This document shows, piece after piece, positions 34,364-44,480 of a stretch of DNA of 64,000 bases. The position numbers and the translations under genes are program-made. Below the pieces are notes generated by a model. It ran no database searches. It was not told where the DNA came from and saw nothing but the letters and a program-made list of their open reading frames with translations. The stretch's first letter is position 1; each line of letters begins with the position of its first letter. Source of the DNA: Dipteris shenzhenensis (lineage: Eukaryota > Polypodiophyta > Polypodiopsida > Gleicheniales). The stretch is from NCBI GenBank assembly GCA_047967505.1, contig CM106538.1. One strand, 5' to 3'.

Positions 34364-35508
34364 TTGGAAAATTCAAAAGGACTCTATGCTTTTGGCCAGG
34401 GGTGCCAAGTGTGGGACATTGTATCCCTTACATGTATCAGGGGTTGGGTGTCTAATCATGTTGTTGCCATAACTGAGCAGCCAAGTACTTCCTTGTGGCA
34501 TTGTAGGTTTGGCCATATGAGCCCGGATGGAATGAAACTCTTATGTCATTTGGGTTATGTACCGCATTTGAGTTTTTCTGACTTTGAATTTTGTGAGCAC
34601 TATCTCTATGGGAAGAAGACTAAATCAGCCCATAAAAGAAGGGGAAAGAAAGAGCTAGAAAGCTGGACTTGTTGCATTCAAATGTATGTGGTCCCATGCC
34701 TACATGGTCATTAGGCAGGGCTCTATGTGACATTCATTGATGATGTAGCTAGGAAAGTGTGGGCTTCTGCTATTGCTCAGAAGAGTGATTGTTCCAAATA
34801 TTTCAAAAATGGTTGGCTTTGGTTGAAAATCACTCAGGTAGAATGCTTAAATGCCTATGGACTGATAATGGTGGAGAGTATATCTCTCATGACTTTCAGC
34901 ATTTTTGTGATACACATGGGATCAAGAGGGAGCTCATGGCCCCTCATACTCTAGAGAAAAATCCAGTTGCAAAAAAGGTGAACTGAACCATTCAGGAAAG
35001 GTTACAATGTATGCTTTCTAATGCTAGTCTATCTGGTGGTTTTTGGGCTGAGGCAATGAAGAATGCAGTGCATGTGATCACTAAATCACCTAGTAAGAGT
35101 TTGGATGGTGGTATTCCTAAAGCAGCATGGAGTGGCAAGAAGACCCCTTACTCTCATTTGCATATATTTGGGTGTGAGGCATATGCACATGTGCCAAAAG
35201 AGCTTCAAAAGAAGCTAGATCCTATGTCTAGGAAATGCTTCTTTCTGTGTTATGGTGAAAGTGGAGAGATGGGTTATCGTCTCTGGGATACAGAAGCAAA
35301 GAAGTTCATATGCAGCCATGATGTGGTCTTCAATGAGAAGAAGATGCATAAGACACCCATGAGGGATGTGGAAATGAGGAGAGTCACTTTCCAGGATGAG
35401 AATCCACCTGCATATGTTGATAGACAACAAGTTTTCCATTCATCACATGTGCAAAAAATGGTGCAACTAGGTACTCCCATAGGTACACAATCAAGGGCAG
35501 ATGATTGA
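34364..35508 (+). pseudogene. copia A integrase
   Basis: The zinc region SLWHCRFGHMSPDG...FCEHYLYGKK has lost its final cysteine (B has CEHC). The catalytic core is split between frames at 34727-34986, where the TDNGGEY motif can be read. The C-terminal block 35011-35508 is uninterrupted (SGGFWAEAMKNAVHVI, SGKKTPYSHLHIFGCEAYAH). Stops and the lost zinc ligand mark it as a pseudogene. Confidence 0.75.
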
Positions 35509-37006
35509 TCATATATTGGTGGAAATGATGAGCCAAATGTAACTGATTTGCAGGCGAGACAGCAAGCTGAAATTCCCTTAAGAGGATCAGCCAGAGTGTC
35601 TAGACCGCCTGATAGATTTGTTCCAGGTGGCATTGACTATGTGATGCTTACTAATTGTGGGGAGCCTTCTTGCTATAGAGAGGCTATGATGCATGAGGAT
35701 AAGTGCAAGTGGGACAATTAGTATGCAATCAAAGATGAGTTCACTCGTGAAAAATAAAACGTGGGATTTGGTTTCTTTGCCACATGGAAAGAAAGCATTG
35801 CCATGTAAGTGGGTCTACAAGATGGTCACAGGTGATGATGTGCCTAAGTACAAGGCCCATTTGGTTGCTAAAGGGTTCAAGCAAGAGAAGGGTGTGGACT
35901 TTGATGAGATCTTCTCTCCGGTATGACCACACTTAGGTGTGTACTTGGACTTGTGGTAGCAGAGGATATGGAGCTCAAGATAGCTTTCTTGCATGGGATC
36001 TCTAGATGGATCTCAAGATAGCTTTCTTGCATGGGATCTACATGAGGAAATTTACATGGTGCAGCTGAAAGGCTTTGAAGAAAAGGGCAAAGAGAATTTG
36101 GTTTGCAAGCTGAAAAAGATTTTCTATGGCCTTAAGCAAGTGCCTAGAGAATGGTATCAGAAGTTTGATGCTTTCATTCGGTCCCAGGGTTTCAAAAGGA
36201 TCACTGCCTCTACACTAAAAAGGCTCAGGATAATAGCCTGGTACTCCTGGCACTTTATGTGGATGATATGCAAAATTGGCTAGCAAGAATACCTATGAGC
36301 TAGATGCATTAAAGGCCAAGTTATATGAGGCCTTTGACATGCAGGATTTGGGACTTACAAGTCATATTCTTGGTATGCACATCATGCATGATCGGAGTAG
36401 CAAACCCCTCTTATTTCATAGAAGGAGTATGCTACAAATGTATTGCATGTTTTCAATATGGAGGGGGGGAAGGCAATGAGTACTCCTTTGGATTTCACAG
36501 AAGGAGTATGCTACAAAAGCATTTCAATATGGAGGGGGAGAAGGCAGTGAGTACTCCATTGCCTCCATATGTGAAATTGAGTTAGGTAGATAGTCCCAAA
36601 TCAAATGAGGAGATGGCCATGATGACTAAGGTTTCTTATGCATCAACGGTTGGGAGACTTATGTATGCTATGATAGCTACTAGACCGGACATTGCATTTG
36701 CAGTGGGTGTTGTTAGCCGCGGTACATGGCCAATCCAAAAAAGAGACATTGGGAGGTAGTTAAGTGCATCATGAGGTACATGAAGGGTACCAAGGAGATG
36801 TGTATTTGCTTTGGTAGAGGAGAGATGCATGTACTTGGGTACAAATATTCAAACTATGTACTTGGGTACAAAGATTTAGACTATGTAGGGCATGTGGATC
36901 ACAAGAGATCCACTTCTGGTTATGTGTTCATGTTTGCAGGTGGTGTAGTGTCGTGGATGTCTCGTGCACAAAAGTGTGCTGCTTTGTCTACCACAGAGGC
37001 CGATTA
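35509..37006 (+). pseudogene. copia A reverse transcriptase and partial RNase H
   Basis: RT begins near 35740 (NKTWDLVSLPHGKKALPCKW), runs through KGVDFDEIFSPV, and after a break continues as LVCKLKKIFYGLKQVPREWY at 36090-36160. The YVDD loop is lost through a frame change near 36255. RNase H appears at 36726-37006 and ends inside the EADYVV motif where B's LTR starts. The remaining third of RNase H is absent. Confidence 0.7.
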
Positions 37007-37181
37007 TGTTGTGAGAGTACTCTCTACAGAAGCAAGAATGGAAGAAGGAGAGAGAGAGATAGAGAGCCACACAAGTTTGGTGGGTGTAGAACCACCCTAA
37101 TCTTCTTTTTCATTCATTTATATATGTGTTTGAGTATTGTACATAACTGCGGTAAAGGCACAGTGACCTTTAACCCCCACA
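37007..37181 (-). repeat. 3' LTR of element B (175 bp)
   Basis: Forward strand TGTTGTGAGAG...AACCCCCACA, with TG...CA ends. The reverse strand has ACACATATATAAATG, a TATA-like box, near 37115-37135. A short (GA)n lies near 37048-37062. It is unusually short for copia but has the correct polypurine neighbour. The 5 bp to its left, GATTA, are the predicted target-site duplication. Confidence 0.65.
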
Positions 37182-37195
37182 ACCTCCCACTTAAA
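37182..37195 (-). other. polypurine tract of element B
   Basis: The reverse strand reads TTTAAGTGGGAGGT immediately before the LTR, the usual position and composition of the plus-strand primer in copia elements. Confidence 0.7.
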
Positions 37196-37273
37196 GGACA
37201 ATGTGCCTTTAAGGGAGAACAACCAGTGAGCATACTATCCAATGCCCATCAATACACGACAATACTCAAACCG

Positions 37274-40117
37274 CTAACTAGGTAGACTCTTCGTCAGCAT
37301 ATCTGCAGGGTTATCATCTGTATGAACCTTGACAAGCTCTATGCGCTTGTCCTCAAGTACCTCCCTGATGAAATGGTACTTGATCTCAATGTGTTTGGTC
37401 TTTGCATGAAAGACTGGATTCCGTGCTAGCTGAATAGCACTCATGGAATCACTATGCAATGTCGGTACACCTGTATGAATCCCCAAATCTCCCACTAGCC
37501 GATCAAGCCATATAGCCTCCTTGCAACCCTCTGTGGCTGCAACATACTCAGCCTCTATGGTAGACAAAGCAACGCACTTCTGTGCGCGAGACATCCATGA
37601 CACTGCACCACCTGCAAAGGTGAACACATAACCAGAATTGGATCTCCTACTATCCACATGCCCTGCATAGTCTGAATCTGTGTACCCAAGTACACGCATG
37701 TCTCCTTTACCAAAGCAAATGCACATCTCCTTGGTACCCTTCATGTACCTCATGATGCACTTAACTGCCTCCCAATGCCTCTTTCCTGGATTAGCCATAT
37801 ACCGGCTAACAACGCCCACTGCAAATGCAATGTCTGGTCTAGTAGCTATCATAGCATACATAAGACTCCCAACCGCTGATGTACAAGGAACCTTGGCCAT
37901 CATGGCCCTCTCCTCATCTGATTTGGGACTATCTGTATGACTCAGTTTCACATATGGATGCAATGGAGTACTCACTGCCTTCCCCCCCTCCATATTGAAA
38001 TGCTGCAATACTTTTGTAACATACTCTTTTTGTGAAAGCCAAAGGAGTTTCCTACTTCGATCACGCGTGATGCGCATACCAAGAATATGACCTGCAAATC
38101 CCAAATCCTTCATATCAAAGGCCTCATGCAACTTGGCCTTTAATGCATCTAGCTCATAAGTATTCTTGCTAGCCAATAGCATATCATCCACATATAGTGC
38201 CAGGATTATCAGGCTACTATCCTTAGCCCTTTTAGTGTAGAGGCAGTGATCAATTTCACTCCTTCTAAAACCCTGGGACCAAATGAAAGCATCAAACTTC
38301 TGATACCATTCTCTAGGCGCTTGCTTAAGACCATAGAGACTCTTCTTCAGCTTGCAAACTAAATGCTCTTTGCCCTTTTCTTCAAAGCCTTCCGGCTGCA
38401 CCATGTAAATTTTCTCATGCAAATCCCCATGCAAGAAAGCTGTCTTGACATCCATCTGCATAAGCTCCATATCCTCTAATGCCACTAGTCCAAGCATGCA
38501 TCTAAGTGTGGTCATCTTCACAACCGGAGAGAATATCTCATCAAAGTCCACACCCTTCTCTTGCTTGAACCCTTTAGCAACCAAACGGGCCTTGTACCTA
38601 GGCACATCATCACCTGTGACCTTCATTTTGTAGACCCATTTACATGGCAATGCTTTCTTTCCATGTGGCAAAGAAACCAAGTCCCAAGTCTTATTCTTCA
38701 TAAGTGAACTCATCTCTGATTGCATAGCATACTCCCACTTGCGTTGATCCCCACGCATCATAGCCTCTCTGTAGCAAGAAGGCTCCCCGCAATCAGTAAG
38801 CATCACATAGTCTACCCCTGGAACAAACCTATCAGGTGGTCTAGACACTCTAGATGATCTTCTCAATGGCATTTCAGCTTGCTGTCCCACCTGCATATCA
38901 GCCACATTTGGCTCATCATTTCCACCAATAGATGATCCATCATCTACCCTTGATTGTATACCTCTGGGAGTACTTGGTGGTACCATTTCTTGTACATTTG
39001 GTGCATGGACAGCTTGCTGTCTATCAACATATGCAGGTGGATTCACATCCTGGAAAGTGATTCTCCTCATTTCCACATCCCTCATTGGTGCCTTATGCAT
39101 CTTCTTCTCATTGAAGACTACATCATGGCTGTGTATGATCTTCTTTGCTTCTGGATCCCAGAGACGATAGCCCATCTCTCCACTTTCACCATAACCCAGA
39201 AAGATGCATTTCCTAGACTTAGGATCTAGCTTCTTTCGAAGCTCTTTTGGCACATGTGCATATGCCTCACACCCAAATATACGCAAATGAGAGTAAGAGG
39301 GCTTCTTGCCACTCCATGCCTCTTCAGGAATACCACCATCCAAACTCTTACTAGGTGATCTATTGATCACATGCACTGTAGTCTTCATTGCCTCAGCCCA
39401 AAAACCACCAGAAAGACTTGCATTAGAAAGCATGCATTGCAACCTTTCTTGAATGGTACGGTTCATCTTTTCTGCAACTGGATTTTGCTCTGGAGTACGA
39501 GGGGATGTGAGCTCCCTCTTAATCCCACGTTTATGACAGAAATGCTGAAAGTCATGAGAGAGATACTCTCCACCATTGTCAGTTCGTAGGCATTTAAGCG
39601 TTCTACCTGACTGATTCTCAACCAAGGCCAGCCATTTCTGAAATACCTGGAACACATCACTCTTCCGAGCTATAGCATAAGCCCACACTTTCCTAGTTGC
39701 ATCATCAATGAATGTCACATAGTATTCAGCCCCGCCTAATGACCGTGTAGGCATGGGACCACATACGTCTGAATGCACCAAATCAAGCATTTCAAACTCT
39801 TTCTTTCCCCTTCTTTTATGGGCTGATTTAGTCTGCTTCCCATAGAGACAATGCTCACAAAATTCAAAATCAGAGAAACTCAAATGCAGTACATAACCCA
39901 AATGGCATAAGAGTTTCATTCCATTCTGGCTCATGTGCCCCAACCTGCAATGCCACAAAGAAGTGCTTGAAGAGGCTTTACAAGGCTGAAAAATGATGTG
40001 CACGATGCCGTGAGATAGCCGAATAGGCTTTACAATGGTGGCATGTGTGTGTGAAATCAAATGATATCTGCCCACTGAACCAATCTGCAATGCCTCTGTA
40101 CTCTGAAGTCTGCTCAC
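37274..40117 (-). CDS. copia Pol: integrase, reverse transcriptase, RNase H
   Basis: One uninterrupted frame of 947 codons. Residues about 50-115 hold the pre-integrase zinc motif (SLWHCRLGHMS ... CEHC). The integrase core at about 120-250 has all three acidic residues (VHSDVCGP, LRTDNGGEY, PEQNPVAEK). RT at about 480-720 has GVDFDEIFSPV, LYGLKQAPREWY and an intact YVDD. RNase H at about 800-945 has YTDSDYAGHVD, ALSTIEAEYVAA and ADMLTKSLP. The start codon is uncertain because gag and protease, which normally precede, are absent. The residues needed for catalysis are present, so this part decayed little after insertion, unlike A. Confidence 0.85.
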   Translation of the reverse strand: MSRLQSTEALQIGSVGRYHLISHTHATIVKPIRLSHGIVHIIFQPCKASSSTSLWHCRLGHMSQNGMKLLCHLGYVLHLSFSDFEFCEHCLYGKQTKSAHKRRGKKEFEMLDLVHSDVCGPMPTRSLGGAEYYVTFIDDATRKVWAYAIARKSDVFQVFQKWLALVENQSGRTLKCLRTDNGGEYLSHDFQHFCHKRGIKRELTSPRTPEQNPVAEKMNRTIQERLQCMLSNASLSGGFWAEAMKTTVHVINRSPSKSLDGGIPEEAWSGKKPSYSHLRIFGCEAYAHVPKELRKKLDPKSRKCIFLGYGESGEMGYRLWDPEAKKIIHSHDVVFNEKKMHKAPMRDVEMRRITFQDVNPPAYVDRQQAVHAPNVQEMVPPSTPRGIQSRVDDGSSIGGNDEPNVADMQVGQQAEMPLRRSSRVSRPPDRFVPGVDYVMLTDCGEPSCYREAMMRGDQRKWEYAMQSEMSSLMKNKTWDLVSLPHGKKALPCKWVYKMKVTGDDVPRYKARLVAKGFKQEKGVDFDEIFSPVVKMTTLRCMLGLVALEDMELMQMDVKTAFLHGDLHEKIYMVQPEGFEEKGKEHLVCKLKKSLYGLKQAPREWYQKFDAFIWSQGFRRSEIDHCLYTKRAKDSSLIILALYVDDMLLASKNTYELDALKAKLHEAFDMKDLGFAGHILGMRITRDRSRKLLWLSQKEYVTKVLQHFNMEGGKAVSTPLHPYVKLSHTDSPKSDEERAMMAKVPCTSAVGSLMYAMIATRPDIAFAVGVVSRYMANPGKRHWEAVKCIMRYMKGTKEMCICFGKGDMRVLGYTDSDYAGHVDSRRSNSGYVFTFAGGAVSWMSRAQKCVALSTIEAEYVAATEGCKEAIWLDRLVGDLGIHTGVPTLHSDSMSAIQLARNPVFHAKTKHIEIKYHFIREVLEDKRIELVKVHTDDNPADMLTKSLPS

Positions 40118-40660
40118 TGAACTGATGAACGGAAGGTTTCAGGTAATGTAATGATGTGAAATCGGATGTGAGCGTATGGACTGACTCCGAGTAGGTACTA
40201 GTCGGGAATTTCGGGCATGGCTTAGATTGGCAACTTGGGGAATTCAAAGCGTCCCCTCTATGGCAATCTAGTCTACTCTGATCTAGATCTAAACCAACCG
40301 TCGATCGATGAAAGAGCAGCAAATAATTCCTTTTCTTTTGTTCTTTTTAAGTGCTGGGTCAGATGCGTCGATGTAGAGGCAAATGTGCGTGAAGGAAGTG
40401 GTTTTGTCGGCGAGGCTCAAATGTGAGTGTAACTTGCGCCGAAATGTGCACGTGATGTAACGAGCGCGTAGAGCACGAAAAATCGAGCGACTTTCCTTTT
40501 TGGATCACCCTCAAATTCTTCCTGGATCAAGAGATATGACTTGATCTAGGTGGAGGGGCAAAAGGAGTGTAAATGGTGCTCAATGATGATGTGTCACTGT
40601 GAGTCACATGCAGTGATGATGTGGCACTGTGCTTAGCAAGAGGTGTGCCAGTGAAGCTCT
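40118..40660. other. junction region right of element B
   Basis: No gag, protease or LTR of B is found here although they should follow. Short frames at 39978-40322 and 40235-40426 lack motifs. The gap marks a deletion or rearrangement. Confidence 0.45.
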
Positions 40661-40664
40661 GTGC

Positions 40665-40950
40665 TGAGGTGGCAGGAGTGTGCACATGCAGTGTGTGCAC
40701 AGTGTGCCTGGCAAGGGACTGTGCCTGCAGAGGGTCAGTGCTGACTGGACTGCTGAGGTGGCACAAATGATGTCAGCAGGGTGACGTGGCAATGCTGACG
40801 TGGCACAGGTGACGTGGCATATGTGACGTGGCTGATGACGTGGCACAGGTGACATGGCAATGGTGACATGGCAGAGGATAAGACAGGTACACGTGGCACA
40901 TCCGGGTGCCTGATGACATGGCAATTGGAGATAAGGTTGCCACGTGTTTG
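40665..40950 (+). promoter_or_regulatory. array of ACGT-core (ABRE/bZIP) motifs
   Basis: Five TGACGTGGC words occur at 40782, 40796, 40810, 40823 and 40835, followed by two TGACATGGC variants near 40850 and 40864. A perfect ABRE-like ACACGTGGC lies at 40890-40898 and a CACGTG G-box at 40941-40946. GACGTGGC is a known plant bZIP-binding form (ABRE/C-box type). The array lies about 140-300 bp upstream of the protease-inhibitor relic on the same strand. It could equally be a chance tandem repeat; no TATA box was found. Confidence 0.5.
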
Positions 40951-40984
40951 GTTTCTAGGATCGACGGAATCTTCTCAAGATGCC

Positions 40985-41006
40985 GACGGAATCTCAGGAT
41001 TCCGTC
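40985..41006. repeat. perfect 9-bp inverted repeat
   Basis: GACGGAATC-TCAG-GATTCCGTC is a perfect hairpin between the ACGT array and the inhibitor relic. A further GACGGAATC word lies near 40963-40971. Confidence 0.7.
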
Positions 41007-41025
41007 CGTCGTCTCTCCCGTTTAG

Positions 41026-41264
41026 TTGCAGAAGCTAAAGGCGAGCGGAAATACTGAAAAGATCTTTCAGGTCAACACAGTTCCGATGAAGACCTGGCCT
41101 GAGTTGGTAGGATTGTCAGGTGAGGAAGCCAAAGCGATGATCTTGGCAGAAAATCCTCATTTCCAAGTTGTATTACTGCTCGAGGGCTCCTTTGTAACTT
41201 TCGTCGTGAGCGTGTTCGTGTCTTCCTTGCCCCACAGGAGTCTGAGACGTTAACCCATCCATGA
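41026..41264 (+). pseudogene. potato inhibitor I family protease inhibitor, frameshifted
   Basis: Potato inhibitor I (barley CI-2) proteins of about 65-75 residues block subtilisin/chymotrypsin-like proteases. The frame from 41086 reads MKTWPELVGLSGEEAKAMIL, then ENPHFQVVLLLEGSFVT, the family's N-terminal motif, helix and loop start. The frame then changes near 41200 and resumes as RRERVRVFLAPQ and ends THP-stop at 41264, matching the family's R-x-D/E-R-V-R-V-F strand. About three residues that include the reactive-site bond are missing. CTTTCAG before 41071 could be a 3' splice site. The 76-codon frame ending 41253 mistranslates the tail. Confidence 0.7.
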
Positions 41265-42399
41265 TCCTCCCATGGAAACAGCGGCAACTTGCAACTTGCA
41301 GAGGGTGAAGTTCCCGATGACAAGCCGCCCAGGGCAGGGCGGCATTTGCACTGTACAGCGAAGGCACCTCGGGTTTATGAGTAAGGCCGGCTTTCACATT
41401 CCTTGCTACAAAAAATGGCAGAAGCTTGGAGGTCCGTCGCTGTACGTGGGAATCGACCAATGGTTCGAGGAGATTCCTCTGCTCAGCTATGGTGCACGTT
41501 AGCTTCTATCGCAATTATGGAAAAACATTTTTAAAAAAAACCGCGCAGGCCGTATGAGAAAGAGCGTCTGGACGCAGAGTTGAAGCTAGTTGGAGAGTAG
41601 GGTCTCCAAAATAAGCGCGAACTGTGGAGAGTGCAATATGCGCTTAGTCGTATGCGTAACAATGCTCGATTACGTCCTGGCTTTGACGGTCGAGAACTTC
41701 TTGGAGCATCGTCTACAGACCTTAGTATATTCGTTGCGGCTTTTCTGTCGTCGAGGCGTTGCGTGGCCAGAGAGCTTAGGCTCTCGTTGAATAGTGCAGT
41801 TCGTTGGAGCATGCACGCTGCCTTGCTTTGGAGAAGCTTCACTGAGAGCGTGGCTCGGCTTGTAGACGGGCCAAGCTCTTTGGTGCGTTAGCTATGAAGC
41901 TTGGGAGAAGGTCATTTGGAGAGCCTCATCCATGGCACAGCTTGGTGGCAGTCCGTAAAGGTCGCTGCAGCTGGTAGAGCGCTTGGGGACCTTGGAGCGT
42001 GTTGGAGATGGCAGAGTCGTGCTTGCTGAGCGTGAAGAAGAGATTCTCTCAAGAAAACCTTACAGAAACTTAGAGGCTCAGAAATGAACCTTTCTCTCTC
42101 ACAAAACCTTACAAGATCTCTGAAAAGACTAAGATCCAGATCTCTCTTTCTCTCATAAACAAGGAATACTCTCTTTCTCAAGCAATGAAATCTTGCAAAG
42201 AACTCAAAGAAAGAATAATGGACGGAGCTGTCCTAGAATGAGCAAAGGAGATTAACGGAAATCTCTCAATCTCTCATGGACGGAAACTTCTCTCAACGGA
42301 AGTGAAGGGAAGGATCTCACAATCACTCAAGAGAACTCTCAATCTCACAATCTCTCTCACACTCTCAAGAAACTCAATGTCTCAGCGGAAGACAAGGAA
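41265..42399. other. no gene recognised; partly retroelement leader
   Basis: A 76-codon forward frame, 41272-41502, has no recognised family and starts 8 bp after the inhibitor relic. From about 42030 the DNA is rich in CTCTCAA and AGATCTCTC words on the strand opposite to the element leader that starts at 42400. No gag is seen. Confidence 0.4.
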
Positions 42400-42411
42400 G
42401 CTCTGATACCA
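42400..42411 (-). other. primer-binding site of an unassigned copia
   Basis: The reverse strand reads TGGTATCAGAGC, as in elements 1, X and C, directly beside TGACAAAATATG, the presumed LTR start. Confidence 0.8.
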
Positions 42412-42668
42412 TGACAAAATATGAAGAGGGGAGAGGAGAAGAGTGGAGATGAGGAGAGAGGGCACAGCTAGAGAGCACACCACAAATGACTAACTGTACA
42501 CTAGAATTAGTTGAAAAAATAGAATATATACAAACCCTTTTAGGGTTAGGGTTAGGGGATCTAACCCTTTCCTTTATAGCACTTTATAAGGTTAGTGCTA
42601 TGCACATATGATCACGTGATGGTGCTATGCACACATGATCACATGATGTTGAGCGTGAACTCTCAACA
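42412..42668 (-). repeat. copia 5' LTR (about 257 bp), element otherwise unassigned
   Basis: It begins TGACAAAATATG and probably ends CTCTCAACA. The reverse strand has TTATAAAG and CTATAAAG as TATA candidates near 42568-42592. A telomere-like AGGGTTAGGGTTAGGGG lies near 42541. The LTR is unrelated to B's 175-bp LTR, so it should not be paired with B. The right boundary is less certain than the left. Confidence 0.55.
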
Positions 42669-44388
42669 GTTCCCTACGCTGTTCATGTTTCATGGACAAT
42701 TTGGCAATTAGAAAGTCCTCATCTTGACCAATTCAAGAGTTTAGAGGACATAATCTCCATCAACGCAGCCAAGAGAGCTCAGCTCACACTCCACCACGGA
42801 AAAGGTGGACCCAAAGGCAGGATTCACAAGCCAGAGTGTCAAGAGTAAGAAGAAGGCAAATGAAGCTACTTTGAAGATCTCCAATTGGGTAGATAGCAGG
42901 ACTCTCCAAGTCGCTGCACACAGGCAGGCAGTGAACGTCATTCTAGCTGCTCACTGGTGGCACCAGTTTGAAGTTCAATCCAATTACAGCAAGTAGGGGT
43001 TGGATCTCACTATTCCAGGAATCTGTTGCAAGTACATAGCAGGCATTTAGGATGCACATTCCAGGAGTCTGTTGCAAGTACAACCCTGCAGCCAGACGTT
43101 GCAGCAGCTCAGTATATTTCTCGAAATATGGGTCAAAATTTCACAACTGGATGCTTCCGCAGAGTTCCTAGTACTGCAGCCAACCACTGTCTTTGGATGC
43201 TTAGTGGTGATCTGGTTCACTGCTCCTATCGCTGCCTCAAACTAAGCTTAGCTCGTGGAGTGTCAGTGGCCTCACATGGGGAGCCCCTTTGTATAGGTGA
43301 GGAGGGACTCAGTCTGTCCCCCCCAAACCAACTGGCCAACTGGCCTTCTCACAGACTGGCCCGTAAACAGCCGACCGGCAGACCCTATGCTCTGTCAAAA
43401 TGCTGACTGCTCTGTGGGTTTGACAAGCCCACAGACTGCCCTCTTTGGCCCATCCAAGATAGGCCCCATATATAGGCCCTTGGCTGGTGTCCATCTGCCC
43501 CAGCATCGGCCGATTTTATGCCACTATGCTGGCATTTGTCCGCAGCCCATATGGGCTCATTAGATCCCCATCCTCTGGTGCAGATCTGCCAGCCTCTCCA
43601 GTTGGATCTTGCTGCCTATGTGGCAGCCCATCTTGTCCTCTTTTCTACACATTCTATGCTGCTCACATGTCAGCCTACACGCTGTCCACATGGCAGCCTC
43701 TCTTGATGCTACAATCTTCCCACTAAGCTGCCCACATGTTGGCCCTTTAGCTGTCCACATGGAAGCCCTTGTATGTGGCGTGCATATCTCATGCCCACAT
43801 GGCTATCTCAAATGCCGTCCCCCATTCTATAGGGGCACCATGTCCCAATGCTCATCATTTGGTCCCTCTACGCCAACACCCCTAGTTATTGTCACGCTCT
43901 GGACCCGCATTGACCCAAAGACATAACCACTCCATTTACTCAGGAACACATTGAGAAGGCTGTTGGAATCTTGTTCAGATGCCTACATACATTGCGTCTT
44001 TATGTCTAGCTCTCCATAATCCTTGAACTTCATAAATCAAACAGAACACAGGTACCTACACTTCACCATCATTCAATTGCACTATCAATATCCATCACAA
44101 ACGCACTAGGTACACAAGACACCCAGGTATAACTAGTAGGTACATCCAATTGTCAACACTTGAAGCTAGGAACAAGCTAGAGTGCAAAGTACCATAGGTC
44201 ATCGATAACTAGCACGATCTGCAATCACAATCCTCTAGAAACTTTGGACCCTCGAATTTGTGACGGCTGTCTTTTCAATAGACTTCGAACTTCCAAGTTA
44301 GTTGGTGATTCTTGTGTCACAAAGTTTAGCAACTCTATGAGAAGGATGGCCTTGAGAGAGGATAAAAGATCTCTTGGGAGAAGGGATC

Positions 44389-44389
<1 letters not shown>
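42669..44389. other. no gene recognised
   Basis: A 126-codon forward frame at 43026-43406 has no known motif. A 46-bp direct repeat (TTCCAGGARTCTGTTGCAAG) lies at 43013 and 43059. At 43.55-43.82 kb a loose CACATGGCAGCC-like word recurs several times. Confidence 0.4.

Positions 44390-44476
<87 letters not shown>
44390..44476. repeat. (GT)n(GA)n compound microsatellite
   Basis: A GT run of about 60 bp, interrupted once by TATG, is followed by a GA run of about 28 bp. Confidence 0.95.

Positions 44477-44480
<4 letters not shown>

Larger units (their letters stand above)
33601..37006 (+). mobile_element. Ty1/copia element A, degenerate, broken at its 3' end by B
   Basis: A forward gag-protease-integrase-RT-RNase H series closely related to element B on the opposite strand (shared SNASLSGGFWAEAMK and GYRLWD). 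It stops inside RNase H at VALSTTEADYV-like sequence, position 37006, exactly where the LTR of B begins. No LTR of its own is visible. Several short internal duplications occur at 35.97-36.03, 36.41-36.54 and 36.83-36.88 kb. Confidence 0.8.
37007..40117 (-). mobile_element. Ty1/copia element B (gag-less, long intact Pol frame)
   Basis: Reading leftward: a 947-codon frame 40117-37274, then a polypurine tract (37182-37195) and a short 3' LTR (37007-37181). The 5' LTR, gag and protease are missing. No copy of the 37007 LTR is visible to the right. It lies tail to tail with A and begins precisely where A is cut, so B appears to have inserted into A in opposite orientation. Confidence 0.8.

Noticed and set aside
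37274-40117. The 947-codon frame considered as a host gene.
   Set aside because: Domain order and motifs are those of copia Pol, with a polypurine tract and an LTR at its 3' end.
41272-41502. A 76-codon forward frame just after the inhibitor relic, considered as a second small secreted protein.
   Set aside because: No signal peptide, no recognised cysteine pattern and no homologue known to me. Its length is within chance expectation.
37007-42668. Pairing the LTR at 42412-42668 with the LTR at 37007-37181 as one element.
   Set aside because: Their sequences and ends do not match, so they belong to different elements.
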